64,000 nucleotides of DNA from Streptomyces sclerotialus. GTDB taxonomy: Bacteria; Actinomycetota; Actinomycetes; Streptomycetales; Streptomycetaceae. Location: contig JODX01000009.1 in NCBI GenBank assembly GCA_000719105.1, forward strand, positions 1-64,000. Reading direction: 5' to 3'. A program made the translations under genes and the position numbers. Positions 8,171 through 14,664 of this stretch are shown here, in pieces. How positions within the stretch are numbered: position 1 is the stretch's first letter; the number at the start of each line of letters is the position of its first letter. The notes below the pieces were generated by a model. The model was not told where the DNA came from and searched no databases. It was given only the letters and a program-made list of their open reading frames with translations.

Positions 8171-8240
8171 CGACCGCGGTAGACCAAGCATGCCTAGAAC
8201 ACCGTGGAACACCGCAGTTCACCGCAGTAGACCGCGGTCG
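8171..8240. promoter_or_regulatory. Phased 10-bp repeats, likely GntR operator
   Basis: Between the divergent gntR gene and the 8273 gene, four 10-bp units beginning ACCG follow head to tail (8201-8240: accgtggaac, accgcagttc, accgcagtag, accgcggtcg). The palindrome ACCGCGGT occurs at 8173-8180 and again at 8231-8238. A period of one helical turn suggests a protein array on one face of the DNA. Assignment to the adjacent GntR protein is inference. Confidence 0.55.
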
Positions 8241-8272
8241 CGTCGGTCCCGCGGCCCATACACGCTGATGGC

Positions 8273-8542
8273 ATGACCGATCTCGTCGGCCGCTTCACGG
8301 CCTGGGTGAGCCTCCTGCTCCACCCGCGCGGAGCGCATCGCCGTAACTCGCACCCCTACGTACCTCCGCGCGCCACCTCACTACCGCCCGCCCCCCTCCC
8401 CGCCCACCGCAGCCCCTACGGCCTCGACACCCCCCTCGACGGCGCCGCCCACAACCCCGTACGCCCCTACCTCCTCGCCCACGAACAGCGCACACCCTCC
8501 CCGTACCGGATGCACGTGGCGAGGGCGATGGAGGTCGCGTGA
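8273..8542 (+). CDS. Small hypothetical protein, first of a pair
   Basis: An 89-residue basic, Pro/His-rich protein (LLHPRGAHRR; RPYLLAHEQRTPSPYRMHVA) without membrane segments beyond a weak N-terminal hydrophobic stretch. Proteins of this type, with a VRPYLLAHE-like end, are common in streptomycetes beside small regulators, but no function is known to me. It is divergent from gntR over the repeat operator. Its stop overlaps the start of the next gene (TGATG), indicating coupled translation. No strong ribosome binding site precedes the ATG at 8273. Confidence 0.65.
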   Translation: MTDLVGRFTAWVSLLLHPRGAHRRNSHPYVPPRATSLPPAPLPAHRSPYGLDTPLDGAAHNPVRPYLLAHEQRTPSPYRMHVARAMEVA

Positions 8543-8814
8543 TGGAGCGCCCCGCACGTCTGCTGCCCTGGCCGGGTGCCGAGGGCAAGTCCTGCTACCT
8601 GATCACCGACGACCCCGGCGGGCCCGTGTCCCGGCTGGCCGACACCACGGAGACCGTCCAGCTGGACATGGGCGCGAGACTCCTCACGCACGCCGACGCC
8701 CTGCTCCCCCACACCCCTTCCGGCGACCTCCGCCATCTCGCCGAGTGCCTCACCGAGGCACTGCGCGATGCTCTGCGGATCGCGGAGAGCCGGGGGCAAC
8801 AAGCCACGGGATAG
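8542..8814 (+). CDS. Small hypothetical protein, second of a pair
   Basis: A 90-residue acidic protein (LLPWPGAEGKSCYLITDDPG; SRLADTTETVQLDMG) with no domain I recognise. The ATG at 8542 was chosen over the GTG at 8539 because GGAGG (8530-8534) lies seven bases upstream of the ATG. It is cotranscribed with the preceding gene and is followed by a promoter-like TAGGCT ahead of the protein kinase gene. Recurring gene pairs of this kind next to XRE or GntR regulators are frequent in Streptomyces; a regulatory-partner role is inference. Confidence 0.65.
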   Translation: MERPARLLPWPGAEGKSCYLITDDPGGPVSRLADTTETVQLDMGARLLTHADALLPHTPSGDLRHLAECLTEALRDALRIAESRGQQATG

Positions 8815-8871
8815 GGCCCGTTTAGGCTGATCCCATTGATCGACTCATCTGATCAGGGGGATAGCGGGCCG

Positions 8872-10515
8872 GTGAACCACGCGACAGAGGTGTTCCAGCC
8901 ACTACAGGCGGACGATCCAGCCGTGGTGGCCGGTTACCGGCTCGCCGCCCGGCTCGGCGCGGGCGGCATGGGCCGGGTCTACCTGTCGCACACGCAGGGC
9001 GGACGACCGGTGGCGATCAAGGTCGTACGGCCGGAGCTGGCCGACGATCCGGACTTCCGGCGGCGGTTCTCGCGGGAGATCAAGGCAGCCCGGCGGGTCC
9101 GGGGTGCGTACACCGCCGAGCTGATCGACGCCGACGCGGACGGCGTACCGCCGTGGCTGGCCACGCTGTATGTGCCCGGGCCGTCCCTGACGGAGGCGGT
9201 GGCCCGGCGCGGACCGCTGCCGGTGCCGGCGGTGCTGTGGCTCATGGCGGGGGTGGCCGAGGCGCTGCAGGTGATCCACTCCGAGGGGATCGTGCACCGG
9301 GACCTGAAGCCGTCGAACGTGCTCCTCGCCGCCGACGGACCACGTGTGATCGACTTCGGCATCTCGCTCGCCGCCGACGTCACCTCGCACACGGCCACGG
9401 GCGCGGCCGTCGGCACGCCCGCGTTCATGGCTCCCGAGCAGGCGTCCGCGGGTGAGATCACACCGGCCACCGACGTCTTCGCGCTCGGCCAGACGGCCGC
9501 GTTCGCGGCGCTGGGCAGGCCGCTGTTCGGGGACGGCCCGGCGGTCAACGTGCTGTACCGGATCGTGCACGAGGAGCCCGACCTCTCCCTGCTGCCGCCA
9601 CAGCTCCGTCCGCTGCTCGCCCGGTGCCTGGCCGCGGATCCTGCGGAACGCGCCACTCCGGCGGAGGTCGTCGAGTGGTGCCGGAAGCATCTGGGAGCGG
9701 ACGCCGACCCGGGTGGAGGGCCGGCCGTCTGGCGGGAGGTGACGGGGCCGGAGGTGATGGTTCCGGCGCCGGTTCCCGTGCCCGCCCAGGTGCACACGCT
9801 GCCGTCCGCCACGATGCCGATGCAGCCGATGCAGCCGATGCAGTGGGCGCCACCGGCGACGGTGGCGGAGCGGAGGCCTCGCAGACGACGTACGGCGCTC
9901 ATCACGGCCGCCGCCCTCACGGCGGGCGGGCTGCTGCTGTCGGGCATGGTGTGGACGCTCGGCGAGACGGTGGACCGGCTCGTTCAGAGGGAAACCACCT
10001 CGTCCTCGGGGGCCGGCCCGACAGCGTCCGCGGAGTCGTCGGCGTCCTCGTCGGACGGAGCGCCGGATGCTGCGGAGGCTTCGGGAGCTGCCGACCGGGC
10101 GGCCGGGGCGCCGGAACCCTCCCCGACCGCGACCGGGGCGCCGCGCGCCCACCCGTACCCCCTGATGAGGCTGGACAGCGACAATTCGATGGACATCGGA
10201 GATCCCGTCCGGCGCGAGGACCGGAAGGGGGACATCCGCTTCGTCTGCGATGCGACCAGCTGCGCGCTCGAGAGCGACACCAGCGTGATGACCCTGCTGC
10301 TCGGCGATCCGGGAGCCACCCTCGACAGGTGCCGTACCCAGCTCACCGGCGCCGACAGCAAGCACCTCCCGCTGGCCGCGGCAGCGAACGGCAGCGAGAT
10401 CTGCATCAAGCATTCCTCCGGGGTCATCGCGCTGTACACGATCACGGTCAAGTCGACCGCGCTGCCGGATATCGGCTTCCTCCTCGGAGACCTGACGGTC
10501 TGGCGGGAGACTTAG
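8872..10515 (+). CDS. PknB-type transmembrane Ser/Thr protein kinase
   Basis: A 547-residue kinase. The cytoplasmic catalytic domain (about 22-275) shows the glycine loop LGAGGMGRV, K50, HRDLKPSN with catalytic D144, DFG D161 and the APE segment (FMAPEQ). A Pro/Met-rich linker with a MQP repeat leads to one membrane helix (about 343-362) and an outside domain with four Cys (FVCDATSCALE, DRCRTQL, EICIK), probably two disulfides, instead of PASTA repeats. GTG 8872 has AGGGGG 11 bases upstream; a TTG at 8836 stands seven bases after a TAGGCT -10 box and could be a leaderless start. Its substrate is unknown. Confidence 0.9.
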   Translation: MNHATEVFQPLQADDPAVVAGYRLAARLGAGGMGRVYLSHTQGGRPVAIKVVRPELADDPDFRRRFSREIKAARRVRGAYTAELIDADADGVPPWLATLYVPGPSLTEAVARRGPLPVPAVLWLMAGVAEALQVIHSEGIVHRDLKPSNVLLAADGPRVIDFGISLAADVTSHTATGAAVGTPAFMAPEQASAGEITPATDVFALGQTAAFAALGRPLFGDGPAVNVLYRIVHEEPDLSLLPPQLRPLLARCLAADPAERATPAEVVEWCRKHLGADADPGGGPAVWREVTGPEVMVPAPVPVPAQVHTLPSATMPMQPMQPMQWAPPATVAERRPRRRRTALITAAALTAGGLLLSGMVWTLGETVDRLVQRETTSSSGAGPTASAESSASSSDGAPDAAEASGAADRAAGAPEPSPTATGAPRAHPYPLMRLDSDNSMDIGDPVRREDRKGDIRFVCDATSCALESDTSVMTLLLGDPGATLDRCRTQLTGADSKHLPLAAAANGSEICIKHSSGVIALYTITVKSTALPDIGFLLGDLTVWRET

Positions 10516-11120
10516 GGCCGTCGCTCGGGTCCCAGCACCTGCTCGATGTAGTGGTCCAGCAGGGCCTTGGCGCTGTCCGGTGAGCGGTAGTCCAGGGCGA
10601 TGTCCACGCCGAGGCTGGTGGCGAGGGACCAGCAGATGTCGGCGTCGATGCGCTCGGTGCCCCGGGGCTCGCCGCCGCGTTCCCGCCGGGCCTCGGCGAG
10701 GAGGCCGGCGGTGAAGGTGATCAGGTCGTCGTCGCCCGGTGCCAGGAGACGCGCCATCGTCGGGTCCGAGGCCGCCCGTCCGAGTGCGGCGACGCCGAAC
10801 CGCATGAGCCGCAGGCTCTCCTCGGCAGGGGTGACCAGTGCGTGCAGGCATGCGCGCAGCAGCGCTTCCGGGTTCGTGTCGCCGGACGCCCGGACGGCGT
10901 TCTCGATGTTCGCGTTCACCGCCTGGACCGCCCGGTCGAGTGCGTCGCGGACCAGCGCCTGCATCGACGGGTAGTAGTGCTGCACCTGCCCCATGGAGAC
11001 GCCCGCCTCGTCGGCGACCTTGCGCAGCGTCACCTGCTCGATGCCGCCCCGGAACGCCAGTGCCCAGACAGCCTCGACCAGGCGCTTCCTGCGCTCTTCG
11101 TGATCCACGACTTTCGGCAT
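10512..11120 (-). CDS. TetR-family transcriptional regulator
   Basis: A 202-residue TetR protein. The N-terminal helix-turn-helix (about 8-55) reads RKRLVEAVWALAFRGGIEQV and VADEAGVSMGQVQHYYPS; the rest is helical ligand/dimer domain. The ATG at 11120 follows GGAGGGAGG at a short distance. Its stop overlaps the convergent kinase stop. Two copies of a CARTGC-N4-GCATTG dyad lie between it and the divergent PH-domain gene, so it probably represses itself and that gene. The ligand is unknown. Confidence 0.9.
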   Translation of the reverse strand: MPKVVDHEERRKRLVEAVWALAFRGGIEQVTLRKVADEAGVSMGQVQHYYPSMQALVRDALDRAVQAVNANIENAVRASGDTNPEALLRACLHALVTPAEESLRLMRFGVAALGRAASDPTMARLLAPGDDDLITFTAGLLAEARRERGGEPRGTERIDADICWSLATSLGVDIALDYRSPDSAKALLDHYIEQVLGPERRP

Positions 11121-11141
11121 GGCACCTCCCTCCACCCTTCA

Positions 11142-11198
11142 CAATGCGGATGCATTGCTTCCTTGCCCGCACCCGGTTACAGTGCGGTCGCATTGTAA
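11142..11198. promoter_or_regulatory. Twin palindromic operators for the TetR regulator
   Basis: CAATGC-GGAT-GCATTG (11142-11157) and CAGTGC-GGTC-GCATTG (11180-11195) share arms and spacer length. The second is extended by TTA/TAA to a 22-bp dyad (11177-11198) with a single arm mismatch. Their centres are 38 bp apart. They lie between the tetR start (11120) and the divergent gene at 11245, as expected for a TetR operator. Confidence 0.75.
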
Positions 11199-11244
11199 AC
11201 GCCTGGCCTAGGCCTGCCCTACGCCTGATCTGCCGGAGCTGACG

Positions 11245-11766
11245 ATGGTTTCCCCCCGCTCCACCCGCCCTGCCGACGACAGACCGGTACTGCGCCCGCC
11301 GAGCAACCGGGTGGAGCGCCGGTCGATCGGCTGGTGGACGTCACAGGCCGTCGTGGTCGTCGTGCCGCCGGTGTGCGTGCTGGTGCTGCTCGCTCTGCTG
11401 ATCGAGCCCGCGCGGCCCTGGCTGCTGCTGTCGGCCGCCGTCGTGGGGGTGCCGGGTGTGGTGACCATGGCCGTCATGCCCGTATGGCGGTATCGCGTGC
11501 ACCGTTGGGAGACGACGGGCGACGCGGTCTACACCCGCGCCGGGTGGGTGCGGCAGGAGTGGCGGATCGCACCCCTGTCGCGGATCCAGACCGTGGACAC
11601 CGTACGAGGGCCGCTCCAGCAGCTCTTCGGGCTGGCCACCGTGACCGTCACCACCGCATCGGCGGCCGGTGCGGTGAAGATCGACGGGCTGGACCACGCG
11701 TTCGCGCGCGATCTGGTGGACGAGCTGACCAGGGTCACCCAGGCCACTCCCGGTGACGCGACATGA
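11245..11766 (+). CDS. PH-domain membrane protein (YdbS-like)
   Basis: A 173-residue protein with two membrane helices (about 36-55 and 62-80) followed by a bacterial PH (bPH2/DUF304) domain: YRVHRWETTGDAVYTRAGWV ... PLSRIQTVDTVRGPLQQLFG. This pattern matches YdbS of the YdbS-YdbT pair. GGAG lies six bases before the ATG. Its stop overlaps the start of the next, larger PH protein (ATGA), and the two are presumably a membrane complex. It is divergent from tetR over the twin operators, so TetR control is likely. In Bacillus the YdbS/YdbT pair is linked to bacteriocin resistance; here function is inference. Confidence 0.85.
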   Translation: MVSPRSTRPADDRPVLRPPSNRVERRSIGWWTSQAVVVVVPPVCVLVLLALLIEPARPWLLLSAAVVGVPGVVTMAVMPVWRYRVHRWETTGDAVYTRAGWVRQEWRIAPLSRIQTVDTVRGPLQQLFGLATVTVTTASAAGAVKIDGLDHAFARDLVDELTRVTQATPGDAT

Positions 11767-13328
11767 GTGCGCGGAGTGCGCGGAGTGCGCGGAGTGCGCG
11801 GAGTGCGCGCGAGGCGGACAGCGGGTGGCGGCGGCTGGATCCGCGGGTCGTCCGCGCGGCCGGCTCCTGGTGTGCCCTGCTGATCGCCGGGGTCGCCCTG
11901 CTCATGTGGTGGCGCGGAGCGCCCTGGTGGCTCCAGCTGTGCCTGCCGGTGCCGCTTCTCGGCATGCTGGGTCACGAAGTGCTGCGCTGGCTCAGGACGT
12001 ACTACCGGGTGACCCCGGAGCGCATCGAACTCAGGACGGGCGTGCTGGTGCGCAACCACCGGTCCGTCCTGCGCGAGCGCGTGCGCAGCGTGGACATCAC
12101 GGCCGAGCCGATGCACCGGATCTTCGGTATCGCCACCGTGAAGGTGGGCACCGGGCAGCAGGCCGGGTCGTCGGACGAGGCCGCGCTCACGCTGGACGCG
12201 CTGGCCGCCGCCGACGCCGCGGCGCTGCGCGAGGAGCTGATGCGCCGGGCGGCCGGCGGGGGCGCGTACGAGAAGGACGCGTACGACACCCTCGCGCGGA
12301 TCGACTGGAGGTGGCTGCGGTTCGCCGTCCTGTCGGTCTCGGTGCCGCTGCTGGGCGCCGCTGCCGTGGGCGGGCTCTACAACGTGCTCGACACCGTCGG
12401 CGCCGACCCGGACCGCGTACTGATCCCCTGGGTCTGGGACCGGCTGTCCACGGTGGACCTGCTCCCCGTCGTGATCGTGGCGTCCGTGCTGGCCCTGCTG
12501 CTGGTGGGGGCGGTCGGCTCCCTCGGGCTCTACGTCGAGATGTGGTGGGGCTTCCGGCTGGTCCGCGAGGCGGGCGGTGCGCTGCGCGTCACGCGCGGGC
12601 TGGTCGTCACCCGGTCGGTGACGCTGGAGGAGGAACGGCTGCGCGGCGTGGAGATAGCCGAGCCGCTGATGCTGCGCAGGGGCGGTGGGGCCTGCACGTA
12701 CGCCGTGGCCACCGGAATGGGGACGGCCGAGGAGGAGATCAGCAGCGAGAACAGGAGTGCCCTGCTGCCGCCCGCTCCGCTGGGCGAGGCGCATCGGGTC
12801 GCGGCCGTGGTGCTGCGCGAGGAGGTCTGTCCCACGGCGTCGGTACGGCTCGTTCCGCACACCCGGCACGCGCTGGGCCGGCGGCTGCGGCTGGCCTTCC
12901 TCGCGGGCGCGCTGGCCGCGGGGGTACTGGTCGCGCTGGGGGTGTGGCTGGCCGAGGTGCTGGTCCAGATCGGGTGGGTCTCCGGGCTCGTCGTCACGGG
13001 GGCGGGCGCGCTGTTCGCCGTCGACTCCTTCCGCAACCTCGGTCACGGCATCACCGGGCGCTATCTCGTCACCCGGCACGGCTCGCTGAAGCGCCGGACC
13101 ATCGCGCTGCGGCGGGACGGGGTCATCGGCTGGAAGGTGGCCCAGTGGGCGTGGCACCGCCGGTCGGGCCTGGCCAGGGTCACCGCGACCACGGCGGGCG
13201 GGCGCGGCGCGTACCACGTCAAGGACGTCCTGCTGCCCGAGGGGCTGCGCTTCGCCGACGAGGCGACGCCCGGCCTGCTGCGCCAGTTCCTGGTCGCGGG
13301 CCACCGGACGAACGCGCGGACCAGGTGA
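11763..13328 (+). CDS. PH-domain membrane protein (YdbT-like)
   Basis: A 521-residue multi-pass protein with three bPH2 (DUF304) domains separated by pairs of membrane helices; each PH domain shows the motif of the family (for example YYRVTPERIELRTGVLVRNH, RSVDITAEPMHRIFGIATVK, and LVTRHGSLKRRTIALRRDGV). The N-terminus begins with S-A-R repeats encoded by a 9-bp tandem repeat (about 11768-11805), which overlap the end of the upstream gene region. ATGA overlap couples it to the YdbS-like gene. Probably a membrane-surface complex; substrate unknown. Confidence 0.85.
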   Translation: MSARSARSARSARSAREADSGWRRLDPRVVRAAGSWCALLIAGVALLMWWRGAPWWLQLCLPVPLLGMLGHEVLRWLRTYYRVTPERIELRTGVLVRNHRSVLRERVRSVDITAEPMHRIFGIATVKVGTGQQAGSSDEAALTLDALAAADAAALREELMRRAAGGGAYEKDAYDTLARIDWRWLRFAVLSVSVPLLGAAAVGGLYNVLDTVGADPDRVLIPWVWDRLSTVDLLPVVIVASVLALLLVGAVGSLGLYVEMWWGFRLVREAGGALRVTRGLVVTRSVTLEEERLRGVEIAEPLMLRRGGGACTYAVATGMGTAEEEISSENRSALLPPAPLGEAHRVAAVVLREEVCPTASVRLVPHTRHALGRRLRLAFLAGALAAGVLVALGVWLAEVLVQIGWVSGLVVTGAGALFAVDSFRNLGHGITGRYLVTRHGSLKRRTIALRRDGVIGWKVAQWAWHRRSGLARVTATTAGGRGAYHVKDVLLPEGLRFADEATPGLLRQFLVAGHRTNARTR

Positions 13329-13346
13329 CTAACCGCAAGGTAACCA

Positions 13347-13372
13347 CCCACTTGAAAGTACGTTCTTGTGGG
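13347..13372. promoter_or_regulatory. Imperfect dyad ahead of the reductase gene
   Basis: CCCACTTGAA (13347-13356) and TTCTTGTGGG (13363-13372) form ten-base arms with two central mismatches and an AGTACG spacer. The site lies 31 bases before the reductase ATG and resembles the AT-flanked dyads bound by HxlR-family proteins. The downstream HxlR regulator is the natural candidate binder; this is inference. Confidence 0.5.
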
Positions 13373-13402
13373 ACATACCGGCCTGCGTGAACAGTGATCC
13401 AC

Positions 13403-14278
13403 ATGGACACACGACACGGACGAGACGAACACGCACAGCACGCACAGCACGCACAGCACGCACGTATCACCCTCCTCGGCCTGGGCGCCATGGGACGCGC
13501 GCTCGCCGGCGCCCTCCTCGCTGCCGGACGCGAGGTGACGGTCTGGAACCGCACCCCCGGGAAGGCGGACGACCTGGTCGCGCGCGGTGCGCGGGAGGCG
13601 GCGGCCCTGGAGGACGCGATCGGGGCGAGTGACCTGACGGTCGCCTGCCTCCTGAACGACGCCAGCGTCCGCGAGACCCTCGCACCGGTCCTGCCGAAGC
13701 TGGCCGGCAGCACGCTCGTGAACCTCACCAGCGGCTCCGTACGGCAGGCGCGCGAGCTCGCCGAACGGGCCGAGGAGCACGGCGTGCGCTTCCTCGCCGG
13801 GGGGATCATGGCGGTGCCCCCGTCGGTGGGCACGCCCGGCGCGTTCATCCTCTACAGCGGTGCCCGTGACCTCTTCGACCGGGTCGCCCCCGCGCTCGAG
13901 CCCCTCGCCCGTCCCCACTACGTGGGCGAGGACCCCGGCTTCGCCGCGCTGTACGACATGGCGGCGCTGAGCGGCATGTACGGCATCGCCGCCGGAGCGG
14001 ACCACGCCGTGGCACTGGTCCACGCGGAGGGCGGTGACGTGGAGACGTTCCGGCGCGAGGTGCTCGGGCCGTGGATGGAGCAGATGCTCCCGCTCCAGGT
14101 CGCCGGCGCCGACGTGAGTGGCACCGTTCCGGCCGAGTACAACCCCGGGATGCAGGCGACCGGCCTGGAGAACATGCTCTCCGCGTCCAGGGAAGCGGGC
14201 GTGGCCACGGAGCAAGAGGGGCATCTCCGCGCCCAGTTGTGGCTCATGCGACGTGCCGCCGACACAGCCACCGGCTGA
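13403..14278 (+). CDS. Imine-reductase-like NAD(P)-binding protein
   Basis: A 291-residue beta-hydroxyacid-dehydrogenase/6PGDH-type protein: Rossmann motif LLGLGAMGRALAGALLAAG, VWNRTPGKA after the second strand, NLTSGSVRQA, and a C-terminal helical domain (GVRFLAGGIMAVPPSVGTPG; YDMAALSGMYG). The lack of the usual catalytic Lys pattern and the MAVPP segment point to the imine reductase branch, which reduces cyclic imines with NADPH. The N-terminus carries HAQ repeats from a 9-bp tandem repeat. ATG 13403 was chosen; GTG 13394 is possible, and neither has a clear ribosome binding site. An HxlR regulator gene follows 22 bases later, a common pairing. Confidence 0.8.
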   Translation: MDTRHGRDEHAQHAQHAQHARITLLGLGAMGRALAGALLAAGREVTVWNRTPGKADDLVARGAREAAALEDAIGASDLTVACLLNDASVRETLAPVLPKLAGSTLVNLTSGSVRQARELAERAEEHGVRFLAGGIMAVPPSVGTPGAFILYSGARDLFDRVAPALEPLARPHYVGEDPGFAALYDMAALSGMYGIAAGADHAVALVHAEGGDVETFRREVLGPWMEQMLPLQVAGADVSGTVPAEYNPGMQATGLENMLSASREAGVATEQEGHLRAQLWLMRRAADTATG

Positions 14279-14280
14279 AC

Positions 14281-14300
14281 TCGCCCATTACCATGGGCGA
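14281..14300. promoter_or_regulatory. Perfect 8-bp inverted repeat abutting the hxlR start
   Basis: TCGCCCAT (14281-14288) and ATGGGCGA (14293-14300) are exact complements around TACC, ending one base before the GTG at 14301. It could be an autoregulatory operator or a translation-controlling hairpin of the HxlR gene. Confidence 0.5.
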
Positions 14301-14645
14301 GTGCGCAACCCGCCCTACATATGTGCCCTGGACGCCACGATGGACGTCATCGGGGGCAAGTGGAAAGCGCTGATCCTCTGGGCGCTGAACGAGCGTCTCC
14401 ACCGCTTCGGTGAGCTCCGCCGCAGCCTTCCGGGCGTCAGCGAGAAGGTGCTCGCCCAGCAGTTGCGCGAGCTGGAGGCGGACGGCATCGTCCGGCGGAC
14501 CGTGTACGACGAGGTACCGCCCCGGGTCGAATACGAGCTGACGGACGAGGGCGTGAAGCTGTACGCGGCGCTCGGCGCCCTGGGCGACTGGGGCGCCCGC
14601 CGCATGGCGGAGCTCGACATCGTCCCCACCCACGGCAGGAGCTGA
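14301..14645 (+). CDS. HxlR-family transcriptional regulator
   Basis: A 114-residue winged-helix protein of the HxlR type: CALDATMDVIGGKWKALILW, RFGELRRSLPGVSEKVLAQQ, then LRELEADGIVRRTVYDEVPP and YELTDEGVKL. These proteins act as dimers and often sense reactive or xenobiotic compounds through the N-terminal Cys near the start (here C9). GTG 14301 fits the domain start; a perfect inverted repeat lies directly before it instead of a ribosome binding site. It follows the reductase gene on the same strand and probably controls it. Confidence 0.85.
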   Translation: MRNPPYICALDATMDVIGGKWKALILWALNERLHRFGELRRSLPGVSEKVLAQQLRELEADGIVRRTVYDEVPPRVEYELTDEGVKLYAALGALGDWGARRMAELDIVPTHGRS

Positions 14646-14664
14646 ACGGGGACCGGGACGGCGT

